This document shows positions 22,600-30,461 of a DNA stretch of 39,734 nt, in pieces. Numbering within the stretch: the stretch's first letter is position 1; every line of letters begins with the position of its first letter. The translations under genes were made by a program, and so were the position numbers. Origin of the DNA: JABDOU01 sp041609995 (lineage in GTDB: Bacteria > Actinomycetota > Acidimicrobiia > Spongiisociales > SHLN01); the NCBI GenBank assembly GCA_041609995.1, contig JBFIPU010000012.1:1-39734 (forward strand). The letters are read 5' to 3'. The notes beneath the pieces were generated by a model. The model was given only the letters and a program-made list of their open reading frames with translations, ran no database searches and was not told where the DNA came from.

Positions 22600-23339
22600 C
22601 GCCGGCCTTCATATTCGACCGCCGTCAGCTTCAATCCATGCGGGGGCGCCACGCCGGCCGCCAGGTTGCGATCCCGCCCCGCCAGTGCCCGGGCCACATC
22701 ATCCACTCTGCGGTTGCCTTTGCCCACCTCGACGCAGATCGCCACCAGCGAGCGAACCATCTGGTGACAGAAGGCGTTGGCCGCGATCTCGAATGAGATG
22801 ATGTCGTCGGGTTCGCGAACCCAGCGCGCTTCGGTGACATGGCGCTTGCGAGACTTGCCGGCGTCGTCCCGACAGAACGCCGAGAAGTCGACTTCGCCCA
22901 GGAACAGCTGAGCCGCCCGGTTCATCTCATCGACGTCGAGGCGGTGATGCAGATGCCAGGTGGACATGCGCCGGAACGGATCGGGTGTCGTCCGGTTCAG
23001 AATCTCGTAGCGATAACGCCGGGAGACGGCATCTTTGCGAGCGTCGAAACCATTGTCGGCCCGTACCAGGGATGTGACAGCGATTTCCGGCCCCAGCAGC
23101 GCATTGAGTGACTTCACCATCCTGGTGATGTCCACGTCCGAGTCGGTTTCGAAGCTCACCACCTGTCCGAGGGCGTGCACTCCCCGGTCGGTGCGCCCGG
23201 CGACCCTGGTGACAGCCGGACCGATGATGCGGGTGAGGGCGGCTTCCAGCTCACCCTGCACGGTCCTCACATCGTGCTGTTTGGCGTAACCGTGGAACCC
23301 TGATCCGTCGTATGCGAGGTCGATTCGGTAGGTCGCCAC
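22587..23339 (-). CDS. truA: tRNA pseudouridine(38-40) synthase TruA
   Basis: Isomerises uridines 38-40 in the anticodon arm of tRNAs. The 250-aa product has the catalytic Asp D51 in AGRTDRGVHALGQV, plus RRYRYEILNRTTPDPF, GEVDFSAFCRDDAGKSRKRHV and NAFCHQMVRSLVAICVEVGKG, all TruA family segments. It starts at GTG 23339, immediately after the stop of the preceding membrane-protein gene (TAGGTG). It sits near rplQ as in other actinobacteria. Confidence 0.96.
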   Translation of the reverse strand: MATYRIDLAYDGSGFHGYAKQHDVRTVQGELEAALTRIIGPAVTRVAGRTDRGVHALGQVVSFETDSDVDITRMVKSLNALLGPEIAVTSLVRADNGFDARKDAVSRRYRYEILNRTTPDPFRRMSTWHLHHRLDVDEMNRAAQLFLGEVDFSAFCRDDAGKSRKRHVTEARWVREPDDIISFEIAANAFCHQMVRSLVAICVEVGKGNRRVDDVARALAGRDRNLAAGVAPPHGLKLTAVEYEGRRWHP

Positions 23340-23873
23340 CTAGATCCGGAAGATGACCAGCGCCAGGAAGTAGCCGAACGCCCCGGCCAGGCCGGCCAGC
23401 ATCGCCTTCTCCCGCGGGACATCGTAAACCGCCTGGGCTCCTACCGACATGATGAGGATGCCCCAGGCGGCCGGGACCAGGTACACGAGCACCGGCGAGG
23501 ACAGCGCCGTGAAGCGGGTGATGAAGGGAATGAGGAGCAAGGGGGTGTGCGCGAAGCCCACGACCGGCAAGCCGGCGTGGTAGCGGCCTCCCCCGTCGAG
23601 CATGTTGGTGGAGACGTACCAGAACAACCCGGCGGCGATGAGCCAGCGAAATCCGGCGTTGGCAGCACCGGCGATCAGGGCCACGATCCACGAGAGCCAG
23701 TTGAGGGGATCCAGGCCAACGAGGTCGAGAACGAACAGCAGCGGGATGAGCACCGACACCACGAACACCACGATGTACGCGTCGGCCGTGGCGGTACCGG
23801 CGAACACCATCCGCTGGAACGGCTCGCGTTTGAGCAACGCGGTGTCGACGGTGGTGCGAATGACTTCTCCCAT
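23340..23873 (-). CDS. Small integral membrane protein (possibly Yip1-like) between rplQ and truA
   Basis: A 177-aa protein with about five membrane segments (near 32-53, 58-87, 100-120, 124-145 and 155-176). It has a charged N-terminus (MGEVIRTTVDTALLKREPFQRM) and polar loop LDGGGRYHAGLPVVGFAHTPLLL. The overall layout resembles Yip1-domain proteins, but I see no catalytic motif and cannot assign a function. Its stop abuts the truA start, so it is probably translated from the same mRNA. A gene of this type is not a standard member of the rplQ-truA junction. Confidence 0.65.
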   Translation of the reverse strand: MGEVIRTTVDTALLKREPFQRMVFAGTATADAYIVVFVVSVLIPLLFVLDLVGLDPLNWLSWIVALIAGAANAGFRWLIAAGLFWYVSTNMLDGGGRYHAGLPVVGFAHTPLLLIPFITRFTALSSPVLVYLVPAAWGILIMSVGAQAVYDVPREKAMLAGLAGAFGYFLALVIFRI

Positions 23874-23924
23874 CGGCGCCAGGCTAGCCGGGGCCAGGCC
23901 TGGTGTTACCCGCCGCCGGGCGAG

Positions 23925-24275
23925 CTAGACGAGCTCGATGACAGCCATCTCGGCACCGTCACCCCGGCGGGGGCCCATTTTGACGATGCGGGTGTAGCCA
24001 CCGTTGCGGTCGACGTAGCGTGGTGCCACGTCGTCGAAGAGCTTGGTGACGACCTCCAGGTCCCCGATCTCGGCGATGACCTGCCGCCGGTTGTGCAGGG
24101 TCCCCGTGCGGGCCTTCGTCAGGAGCTTTTCTGCGTAGGGCCGTACCAGCTTGGCCTTGGCCACTGTTGTCTCGACTTTGCCGTAGAAGAACAGATCGGC
24201 AGCCAGGTTTCGCAGAATCAACTTCTGGTGCTGGGGGCTGCCCCCGAGACGGGGGCCTTTCTTAGGCCGGGGCAT
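23925..24275 (-). CDS. rplQ: 50S ribosomal protein L17
   Basis: L17 lies near the peptide exit tunnel of the large subunit. The 116-aa product has the family start MPRPKKGPRLGGSPQHQKLILRNLAADLF and the segments KAKLVRPYAEKLLTKA and YTRIVKMGPRRGDGAEMAVIELV. Its start overlaps the end of rpoA by 14 nt. A 51-bp spacer with only weak palindromes separates it from the following membrane-protein gene. Confidence 0.97.
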   Translation of the reverse strand: MPRPKKGPRLGGSPQHQKLILRNLAADLFFYGKVETTVAKAKLVRPYAEKLLTKARTGTLHNRRQVIAEIGDLEVVTKLFDDVAPRYVDRNGGYTRIVKMGPRRGDGAEMAVIELV

Positions 24276-25233
24276 CGGCGTGCTCGGTGTCGGTGTCCTT
24301 GGACATCGTCAACGACAGGCCCAGCTCGTCCAGCTTGAGGGTCACCTCTTCCAGGCTCTTCTGACCGAAGTTCGTGATGTTGAGCAAATCGTCTTCGGTC
24401 ATCTGCACGAGCTCGCCAACCGTCTTGACCTGGGCCCGACGTAAGCAGTTGCGGGGCCGCTCGGACAGGTCGAGCGCCTCGATCGGCAAATCGAGATCGG
24501 GGCTCACCGAATCTCCCACGACGACATCGCCCAGTTCCAGGCCCTGGCCCATGCCCTCACCGACGTCGGCGAACAGCCCCAGCAGCTCACGCAGCGTCTT
24601 GCCGGCCGAAGAAATGGCCTCGGAGGGCTCCAGCGACCCGTCCGTTTCGACGTCGAGGACGAGACGATCGAAGTTCGTCATCTGCCCAACCTGGGTGTTC
24701 TCCACCTCGTAGCTCACGTTGCGAACCGGAGAAAAGATCGAATCTATCGGGATGATCCCGATCGTGTCGCTGGACTTGTTGCGCTCGGCCGAGCGGTAGC
24801 CGACCCCTCGTTCGACGGTGACCTCCATCTCCAGCTTGCCGGATGCCGACAGCGTCGCGATCACCTGGTCGGGATTGATGATCTCGACACCGGCCGGCAG
24901 TTTGAAATCGCCGGCGGTCACCTCGCCCGTCTTGCTGGCGGACAGGAAAAGGGTCTGGGGCTCTTCGAACTCGGTGGTGAGCACCACTTGCTTCAGGTTG
25001 AGGATGATGTCGACCGCATCCTCCTTGACCCCGTCGATGGTGGTGTACTCGTGCACGACGCCTTCGATTCGCACATTCGTGATGGCCGCGCCCGGGATGC
25101 GGGACAACAGGGTCCGGCGCATGGTGTTGCCCATGGTGTGGCCGAAGCCTGGCTCGAGCGGCTCAACGATGAATCGGGAACGGTTCTCGGCAACCGTCGA
25201 TTCTTCAATTTGGGGGCGCTGGACAATGAGCAC
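24262..25233 (-). CDS. rpoA: DNA-directed RNA polymerase subunit alpha
   Basis: The alpha subunit scaffolds RNA polymerase and its C-terminal domain contacts UP elements and activators. The product is 323 aa. The N-terminal domain shows FIVEPLEPGFGHTMGNTMRRTLLSRIPGAAIT; the C-terminal domain shows DLSERPRNCLRRAQVKTVGELVQMTEDDLLNITNFGQKSLEEV. The latter keeps residues equivalent to E. coli R265, N268, C269, G296, K298 and S299, so UP-element binding is likely intact. The start is GTG 25233 behind a GGAG site, 18 nt after rpsD. Confidence 0.97.
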   Translation of the reverse strand: MLIVQRPQIEESTVAENRSRFIVEPLEPGFGHTMGNTMRRTLLSRIPGAAITNVRIEGVVHEYTTIDGVKEDAVDIILNLKQVVLTTEFEEPQTLFLSASKTGEVTAGDFKLPAGVEIINPDQVIATLSASGKLEMEVTVERGVGYRSAERNKSSDTIGIIPIDSIFSPVRNVSYEVENTQVGQMTNFDRLVLDVETDGSLEPSEAISSAGKTLRELLGLFADVGEGMGQGLELGDVVVGDSVSPDLDLPIEALDLSERPRNCLRRAQVKTVGELVQMTEDDLLNITNFGQKSLEEVTLKLDELGLSLTMSKDTDTEHADAPA

Positions 25234-25251
25234 GGGAGCTCCTTTTGGTTT

Positions 25252-25860
25252 CTACTTGGAGTACAGCTCAACGATGAGCTGTTCTTGAATCTGGGTATCG
25301 ATCTGAGCCCGGTTGGGAAGCTCGTTGACGGTGACCTTCTTGGCGTCCTTGTCAACGGTCAGCCACTCGGGGATGACGCGATCTCCCCCGGTGTCGATGG
25401 AATGCTGCACCACGATCAGGTTCTTGCTCCGTTCCCTGAGCGTGATGACGTCCCCGGCGCGCACCTGGTAGCTGGGGATGTTCACCTTCTTGCCGTTGAC
25501 CTCGAAGTGGCTGTGGTTCACGAGCTGACGCGCCTGGGGCCGCGTGTTGGCCAGCCCGGACCGGTACACGATGTTGTCGAGACGCAACTCGAGGAGGCGA
25601 AGGAGGTTCTCGCCGGTGATACCGGTCTGGCGGTTGGCTTCCTGGTAGTAGCGCCGGAATTGGCGTTCGAGCACGCCGTACATGTACCGAAGCTTCTGCT
25701 TTTCACGAAGCTGGATCAGATACTCGGTCTCGCGCGTGCGCCCGCGGCCATGCTCCCCGGGTGGATACGGCTTCTTGTTGGTCGCACAGTTCTTCGACTG
25801 GCACAGCTGTACCCGCGCTCGGCGGCACGGTTTGCAGGTTGGTCCGAGGTAACGAGCCAT
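25252..25860 (-). CDS. rpsD: 30S ribosomal protein S4
   Basis: S4 nucleates small-subunit assembly. The 202-aa product starts MARYLGPTCKPCRRARVQLC with four cysteines (C9, C12, C20, C25) that can hold zinc, and has the S4 RNA-binding domain RLDNIVYRSGLANTRPQARQLVNHSHFEVNGKKV. ATG 25860 overlaps the rpsK stop by one base (TGATG). In-frame codons further upstream (to 25890) lie inside rpsK and are rejected. Confidence 0.97.
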   Translation of the reverse strand: MARYLGPTCKPCRRARVQLCQSKNCATNKKPYPPGEHGRGRTRETEYLIQLREKQKLRYMYGVLERQFRRYYQEANRQTGITGENLLRLLELRLDNIVYRSGLANTRPQARQLVNHSHFEVNGKKVNIPSYQVRAGDVITLRERSKNLIVVQHSIDTGGDRVIPEWLTVDKDAKKVTVNELPNRAQIDTQIQEQLIVELYSK

Positions 25861-26405
25861 CAGCGGTGCCTCCGCTTCTTGGGCCGACACCCGTTGTGGG
25901 GGATCGGGGTCACGTCCTTGATCCCGGTCACCTCCAGCCCCATCGACTGCAGTGTGCGGATGGCGGTCTCCCGACCAGAGCCCGATCCTCTGACAATCAC
26001 GTCGAGCTTGCGAATACCGAATTCGCCGGCCTTGCGGGCAGCCTGTTCGGCGGCCACCTGGGCCGCATACGGTGTCGACTTGCGGGAGCCCTTGAACCCC
26101 ACGGTGCCGCTGGAGGTCCAGAAGATGGTGTTGCCGGCCAGGTCGGCGATGGTGATGATCGTATTGTTGAAGGTGGCGCGAATGTGGGCCTGGGCATGGG
26201 TGATGATCTTGCGTTCACGACCACGACGCTGCCTGGTGGCGGGTGGCAGTTGGGCTCCTTCACCGGCCATCGCTCCCTCGAGGGCACCCGGGTCGGATTC
26301 CACGTCCGGGGCCGAAGGCGGTGGGCTCGATTCGACCGGCGGTGCCTGGGTTGCCGACGCAGCGCCCTCTTCAGAGGTGGTTTCGAACTGGGACTCGTCG
26401 GCCAT
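25860..26405 (-). CDS. rpsK: 30S ribosomal protein S11 with acidic N-terminal extension
   Basis: S11 lines the platform of the small subunit and contacts the Shine-Dalgarno helix. The core is clear: ITHAQAHIRATFNNTIITIADLAGNTIFWTSSGTVGFKGSRKSTPYAAQVAAE through GIKDVTPIPHNGCRPKKRRHR. As called, from ATG 26405 (TGATG overlap with rpsM), the protein is 181 aa and begins with about 50 acidic, Pro/Ser/Glu-rich residues, far longer than the usual 130. An alternative start at ATG 26270 (MAGEGAQLPPATRQ) has a GAGG site 5 nt upstream and would give a normal 136-aa protein, but would leave a 134-bp untranslated gap. A GTG at 26408 is also possible. Confidence 0.9.
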   Translation of the reverse strand: MADESQFETTSEEGAASATQAPPVESSPPPSAPDVESDPGALEGAMAGEGAQLPPATRQRRGRERKIITHAQAHIRATFNNTIITIADLAGNTIFWTSSGTVGFKGSRKSTPYAAQVAAEQAARKAGEFGIRKLDVIVRGSGSGRETAIRTLQSMGLEVTGIKDVTPIPHNGCRPKKRRHR

Positions 26406-26782
26406 CACTTGGATACCTTCTTCTTGCCGGCGATCGGGGCCCGGCGGCCCTTGCGGGTGCGGGCATTGGTGTGCGTGCGCTGGCCCCGCACAGGCAGCCC
26501 CCGGCGATGCCGGAGACCCTGGTAGGAACCGATGTCGATCTTGCGCTTGATGTTCTGCTGTACCACGCGCCGCAAGTCACCCTCGACCCGGTACGAGTTC
26601 TCGATCGTGCGGCGGATTCGGGTCACCTCATCGTCGGACAACTCCCGCGTCCGAGTGGCCGGGTCGACCTTCGCCTCCTGACAGATCAGCGAGGCCGACG
26701 TCTTGCCGACGCCATAGATGTAGGTCAACGCCGTCAGGATCTGCTTGTCCCTCGGGAGGTCTACGCCAGCGATTCGAGCCAC
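26405..26782 (-). CDS. rpsM: 30S ribosomal protein S13
   Basis: S13 forms intersubunit bridges and contacts P-site tRNA. With GTG 26782 as start the protein is 125 aa and begins MARIAGVDLPRDKQI, the canonical S13 N-terminus. It contains YIYGVGKTSASLICQEAKVDPATRTRELSDDEV and the conserved HRRGLPVRGQRTHTNARTRKG. A TTG two codons upstream is rejected because the GTG version matches the family and lies 2 nt after the rpmJ stop, with AAGG just ahead. Its TGA overlaps the rpsK ATG. Confidence 0.95.
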   Translation of the reverse strand: MARIAGVDLPRDKQILTALTYIYGVGKTSASLICQEAKVDPATRTRELSDDEVTRIRRTIENSYRVEGDLRRVVQQNIKRKIDIGSYQGLRHRRGLPVRGQRTHTNARTRKGRRAPIAGKKKVSK

Positions 26783-26784
26783 AC

Positions 26785-26898
26785 TCAACCTTGCCTTTGC
26801 TTGTGTCGGGGATTGCTACAGATGACCCAGACGCGGCCATGCCGCCGTATGACACGGCACCGTTCACACATCTTCTTGACGGAAGGACGGACTTTCAT
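26785..26898 (-). CDS. rpmJ: 50S ribosomal protein L36
   Basis: A 37-aa protein beginning MKVRPSVKKMCERCRVIRRH and ending NPRHKQRQG, matching L36 almost throughout. The zinc ligands of the C+ form are present: C11, C14, C27 and H32. It lies in the classical infA-rpmJ-rpsM order, 5 nt after infA and 2 nt before rpsM. Confidence 0.97.
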   Translation of the reverse strand: MKVRPSVKKMCERCRVIRRHGRVWVICSNPRHKQRQG

Positions 26899-26903
26899 GG
26901 GCT

Positions 26904-27125
26904 CTATTTGTAGCGATACGTGATGCGGCCCCGCGAGAGGTCGTACGGTGACAATTCCAGGCGAACCCGATCCCCGGTCAAGATCTTGATGTAATACATC
27001 CGCATCTTGCCCGAGATCGTGGCGAGAACTTCGTGATCGTTGTCGAGCTTGACGCGAAACATCGCATTGGGCAACGTTTCCTGAATCGTCCCCTCGATTT
27101 CGATTACATCATCTTTACGCGCCAC
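26904..27125 (-). CDS. infA: Translation initiation factor IF-1
   Basis: IF-1 occupies the A site during initiation. The 73-aa OB-fold protein reads MARKDDVIEIEGTIQETLPNAMFRVKLDN...SGKMRMYYIKILTGDRVRLELSPYDLSRGRITYRYK, typical throughout. The start is GTG 27125 with GAGG just upstream; the context AGGTTGAGTG is nearly the same as that before rpsM. It heads a seven-gene unit ending with rplQ and has its own promoter and about 160-nt leader. Confidence 0.97.
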   Translation of the reverse strand: MARKDDVIEIEGTIQETLPNAMFRVKLDNDHEVLATISGKMRMYYIKILTGDRVRLELSPYDLSRGRITYRYK

Positions 27126-27156
27126 TCAACCTCGTGCTTCGTGCGACTCTCAACCT

Positions 27157-27206
27157 GTCTTCAAGGGTCTTCAGTGGGCCTGCAATGGGTCTTCAGCGCG
27201 TCTTCA
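27157..27206 (-). repeat. Tandem degenerate 10-11 bp repeats in the infA leader
   Basis: On the plus strand GTCTTCA occurs at 27157, 27167, 27189 and 27200, with a decayed copy (GCCTGCA) at 27178. The period is therefore 10-11 bp, about one helical turn. In the infA mRNA the unit reads TGAAGAC. Flanking 8-nt complementary segments (27182-27189 and 27223-27230) could form a stem enclosing two of the copies. The function is unknown: either a DNA-binding site on one helix face or a repeated RNA element. Confidence 0.65.
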
Positions 27207-27290
27207 AGAGAAGCCTGCGGATCCCATTGCTAGCCCGTCTGCTAGGACTTTTGGCCACCGTAAACCAAACCCGGTTCGGGCCGAACGGCA

Positions 27291-27320
27291 AGTATAGCGC
27301 CGAATCCCCAGAATCTGCAA
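27291..27320 (-). promoter_or_regulatory. Promoter of the infA-rpmJ-rpsM-rpsK-rpsD-rpoA-rplQ unit
   Basis: The minus strand reads TTGCAG (complement of 27315-27320), 18 nt, TATACT (complement of 27291-27296), a strong housekeeping-type match. Transcription would begin near 27284, about 160 nt before the infA GTG. The rest of the 235-bp gap between map and infA (27126-27360) holds only the repeats and weak stems; I see no gene. Confidence 0.7.
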
Positions 27321-27360
27321 TCAGTCGTTTTTCGTCAGGTGAGCCGCTCCACGCCCCGGA

Positions 27361-28122
27361 TCACGCAGTCAACACCTTGGGCCCATCGGCGGTGAGGGCG
27401 ACCGTGTGCTCGAAATGGGCAGACAAGGAGCCGTCGGCGGTGACGATGGTCCAGCCGTCGTCGAGCAGCTTGGTCTTCCACTCGCCGATGTTGACCATCG
27501 GCTCCACACAGATCGCGTACCCCTCCTTCAACCGAACTCCGGTACCCGGTTCGCCGTAGTTGGGCACCTGAGGAGGCTCGTGCATGGCGGTGCCGATGCC
27601 GTGCCCGACGTATTCGGTCACGACCGAGAAGCCGGCCGCCTCCACGACGGTCTGGACGGCATGGCCGATGTCGCCTGTCTTGTTGCCCGCCTTGACCTGC
27701 TCGATTCCGGCCCACATCGATTGTTCGGTGACCTCGATCAGCTCTCGCACCCGCTCCGGCACGTCGCCGATGGCCATCGTGAAAGCGGCGTCGCCGTGGT
27801 AGCCCTCGTAGATCGCCCCGGCATCAACGGAAAGGACGTCGCCCTCCTTCAGCCGGTAATCGCCAGGGATGCCGTGCACGATCACCTCGTTGGGCGATGC
27901 GCAGATCACCCCGGGGAAGGGGACCGCCGCCCCCATACCCTGGTAGTTGAGGAAGTTGCTGGTGCAGCCGTGCGCCGCGATGACATCAGCCGCGATGACA
28001 TCGAGCTCCTTGGTCGTCACACCCGGCTTGGCCGTTTCTCGAATGGCCTCGTGAATCGCTTTTACGGCTTTTCCGGCTACCGCCATCTTGGCGAAGCCGG
28101 TTGCGTTCTTGACGGTGATCAT
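27361..28122 (-). CDS. map: Methionine aminopeptidase, type I
   Basis: Removes the initiator methionine from nascent proteins. With ATG 28122 the protein is 253 aa (MITVKNATGFAKMAVAGKAV). All five metal ligands are visible: D100 and D111 (SVDAGAIYEGYHGDAAF), H174 (YVGHGIG), E207 (CVEPM) and E238 (AHFEHTV), with the catalytic His region VHG at 82-84. There is no N-terminal SH3-like extension, so this is the short type Ia form. It lies 4 nt after adk and ends the secY-adk-map segment. Confidence 0.96.
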   Translation of the reverse strand: MITVKNATGFAKMAVAGKAVKAIHEAIRETAKPGVTTKELDVIAADVIAAHGCTSNFLNYQGMGAAVPFPGVICASPNEVIVHGIPGDYRLKEGDVLSVDAGAIYEGYHGDAAFTMAIGDVPERVRELIEVTEQSMWAGIEQVKAGNKTGDIGHAVQTVVEAAGFSVVTEYVGHGIGTAMHEPPQVPNYGEPGTGVRLKEGYAICVEPMVNIGEWKTKLLDDGWTIVTADGSLSAHFEHTVALTADGPKVLTA

Positions 28123-28126
28123 GAGG

Positions 28127-28687
28127 TCAGGTGAGAGCTTGGACGATCCGGTGGAACACCTCGTCGACTGTTCCGATCCCATCGACGCTCGACAGCAGAT
28201 CGCGATCGCGGTAGTAGTCGATGAGCGGAGCGGTCTCGGACTCGTAGACGTCGAGCCGGTTCCTGACCACCTCTTCCGTGTCGTCTGCCCGGCTCTGCTC
28301 TTCGGCACGTTGGAGAATCCGGCGGACGAGCTCATCGGTGTCGACGTCAACCGCAACGGCCCGGTCGATGACGTCATCCCCGAGCGCTCCGGACAACGCG
28401 TCGGCCTGAGCGGCGTTGCGCGGGTAGCCGTCGAGCAGGTAGCCACAGGCAGCGTCGTCCTGTCCGAGCCGCTCGATCACCATGGCCGTGACGAGGTCGT
28501 CAGGAACGAGCTCCCCGGCATCCATGAGCGATTTGGCCTGTTTGCCCAGCTCCGTCTCATCGGCCACCGCCTGGCGGAGCATATCGCCGGTCGAGATGTG
28601 GGGGACGCCCAGCAGCTGGGCGACTTGCTGGGCCTGGGTGCCTTTGCCGGCCCCGGGAGGCCCGAGGAAAACGAGACGGCGCCCCAT
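28127..28687 (-). CDS. adk: Adenylate kinase
   Basis: Interconverts ATP plus AMP with two ADP. The 186-aa product has P-loop GPPGAGKGT (9-17), AMP-binding STGDMLR, the lid/NMP segment GYLLDGYPRN, and RADDTEEVVRNRLDVYESETAPLIDYY. The short form lacks the long zinc-type lid, as in other actinobacteria. It begins at ATG 28687, 4 nt from the secY end with no promoter in between. Confidence 0.96.
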   Translation of the reverse strand: MGRRLVFLGPPGAGKGTQAQQVAQLLGVPHISTGDMLRQAVADETELGKQAKSLMDAGELVPDDLVTAMVIERLGQDDAACGYLLDGYPRNAAQADALSGALGDDVIDRAVAVDVDTDELVRRILQRAEEQSRADDTEEVVRNRLDVYESETAPLIDYYRDRDLLSSVDGIGTVDEVFHRIVQALT

Positions 28688-28689
28688 CG

Positions 28690-30021
28690 CTAGGCGAGGA
28701 ACCCGTCGTAATCGCGCATCATCAGCTGGCTCTCGACCTGCTTCATGGTCTCGAGTGCCACACCGACGACGATCAGGATCGACGTGCCCCCGAAGCCGAA
28801 TTGGATGTTGAACACAGCCGACAGTACCGCCGGGAGAATGGCGATCACGCCCAGGAAGACGGCACCCGGCAACGTGATTCGCGAGATGACCTTCTCGAGG
28901 TGCTCGGCGGTCGGCCGCCCGGGACGGATTCCCTGGATGTAGCCACCCTGGCGCTGGACCTGTTCGGCCTGCTTGGTCGGATCGAATTGCAGAGCGGTAT
29001 AGAAGTAGGTGAAGAACACGACGAGGAGAAACAGGATCGCAATGTAGAGCACCTGCATCCCGGTCGAGACGAGCGCCCCGGTGTGGCCGATCCCCGTGCT
29101 GCCGGCGGCGGAGAAGTCGTTGATGAAGTTGCGGATCGAGACCCAGAAGGAGGAATCGGAGGGAACGACCGTGACGAGGATGGCAGGGAAGGCCAGCACC
29201 GAGACGGCGAAGATGACGGGGATGACCCCGGCGTTGTTGACTTTGAGGGGGATATAGGTGGTATTGCCTCCCATCACCCGCCGCCCCCGCACACGCTTGG
29301 CAAACCGGATCGGAATCCGGCGCTGGCCCTGCTCCACGTAGATGATGCCCACAACCATCAGCAGCACGATGATCACGAGGAGTACGAAGATCCAGATCGA
29401 GCTGCTGGTTTGGCGGGCGATGCCGAACTGACCCGGGAGCGCTGACACGATGTTGATGAAAATGAGTAGCGACATGCCGTTACCCACCCCGCGCTGGGTG
29501 ATCAACTCTGCCAGCCACATCACCAGCGCCGTGCCCGCTGTCATCGTGACGACGACGAGGAGAATCGTCCCGGCATTGTCATTGGCGATCGGATTGATGC
29601 CGCCGGTCAGGCTGCCGTTACGGAACAAGAACGTGAAGCCGAACGCCTGGAGCACGGCCAGCACGACCGTGGCATAGCGCGTCCATTGCGTGATGCGCTG
29701 ACCCTCGCCCTCTTCCTGCATCTTCTGTAGGCGCGGGATCACGCCGGTCAGCAGCTGCATGATGATCGACGCCGTGATGTAGGGAATGACACCGAGTGCA
29801 AATACCGAAAGCTGCTCGAGCGCCCCTCCGGAAAAGAGCGACAGGAGGCCGATGATCCCGTTTTGGGCTCCACCCTCGGTGATCGCCCGCACCGCCTCGG
29901 CATCGACGCCTGGCGACGGGATGGCGGCGCCCACCCGATAGAGCAGGACGATGAACAGGGTGAATACGATCTTGTTCCGGAGGTCCGGAACCTTGAACAT
30001 GTTTCGGTAGACCGACAGCAT
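28690..30021 (-). CDS. secY: Protein translocase subunit SecY
   Basis: The ten-helix channel of the Sec translocon in the cytoplasmic membrane. The 443-aa product has family segments FSGGALEQLSVFALGVIPYITASIIMQLL, NGMSLLIFINIVSALP, QRRIPIRFAKRVRGRR (the cytoplasmic loop that contacts SecA and the ribosome), LKVNNAGVIPVIFAVSVLAFP and IQGIRPGRPTAEHLEKVISRIT. The ATG lies 2 nt after the rplO stop. It is followed by adk with 2 nt spacing. Confidence 0.97.
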   Translation of the reverse strand: MLSVYRNMFKVPDLRNKIVFTLFIVLLYRVGAAIPSPGVDAEAVRAITEGGAQNGIIGLLSLFSGGALEQLSVFALGVIPYITASIIMQLLTGVIPRLQKMQEEGEGQRITQWTRYATVVLAVLQAFGFTFLFRNGSLTGGINPIANDNAGTILLVVVTMTAGTALVMWLAELITQRGVGNGMSLLIFINIVSALPGQFGIARQTSSSIWIFVLLVIIVLLMVVGIIYVEQGQRRIPIRFAKRVRGRRVMGGNTTYIPLKVNNAGVIPVIFAVSVLAFPAILVTVVPSDSSFWVSIRNFINDFSAAGSTGIGHTGALVSTGMQVLYIAILFLLVVFFTYFYTALQFDPTKQAEQVQRQGGYIQGIRPGRPTAEHLEKVISRITLPGAVFLGVIAILPAVLSAVFNIQFGFGGTSILIVVGVALETMKQVESQLMMRDYDGFLA

Positions 30022-30023
30022 GC

Positions 30024-30461
30024 TCAGTCGATCACTTCTACGGTTCCGCCGGCCGATTCGATCTTCTCGACCGCTCCGACCGAAAAGGCATGGGCCCGAA
30101 CCGTGAGCGGAGTGAGAAGGTCCCCGTTGCCCAGCACCTTGACCCGGCCGCGTTTCTTGATCATCCCTCTCGCCCGAAGCTCATCCGGGCCCACTGACGC
30201 ACCGGCCGGAAACTCGTTCAAGCCCTCGACGTTGATCAAGGCGAAGTACTCCTTGTTGGGGTTGACGAAGCCGCGCAGCTTCGGGACCCGCCGACTCAAG
30301 GGGATCTGACCACCCTCGAAGCCGACGCGGATCTTGCCGCGGGCGAGGCTGCCTTTCGTGCCGCGGCCGGCGGTTTTGCCCCGGCGGCCGCCCTCGCCGC
30401 GCCCGACGCGGACCTTTCGCTTTTTGGATCCTGGAGCCGGTTTCAGGTCATGCAGTTCCAT
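30024..30461 (-). CDS. rplO: 50S ribosomal protein L15
   Basis: L15 is a late assembly protein of the large subunit, here 145 aa. The glycine/arginine-rich N-terminus (RKVRVGRGEGGRRGKTAGRGTKG) and GFEGGQIPLSRRVPKLRGF are diagnostic. It starts directly after the rpmD stop (TAGATG) and precedes secY, the usual spc order. Confidence 0.96.
   Translation of the reverse strand: MELHDLKPAPGSKKRKVRVGRGEGGRRGKTAGRGTKGSLARGKIRVGFEGGQIPLSRRVPKLRGFVNPNKEYFALINVEGLNEFPAGASVGPDELRARGMIKKRGRVKVLGNGDLLTPLTVRAHAFSVGAVEKIESAGGTVEVID

Noticed and set aside
23874..23924. Palindromic bits (CCAGGCCTGG, GGCGCC) between rplQ and the membrane-protein gene as a terminator.
   Set aside because: Stems are short (5-6 bp) in very GC-rich sequence, with no T-run. 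They may be chance.
25861..25890. Longer S4 beginning at 25890.
   Set aside because: It overlaps the end of rpsK in another frame. MARYLGPTC is the canonical S4 N-terminus, with TGATG coupling.
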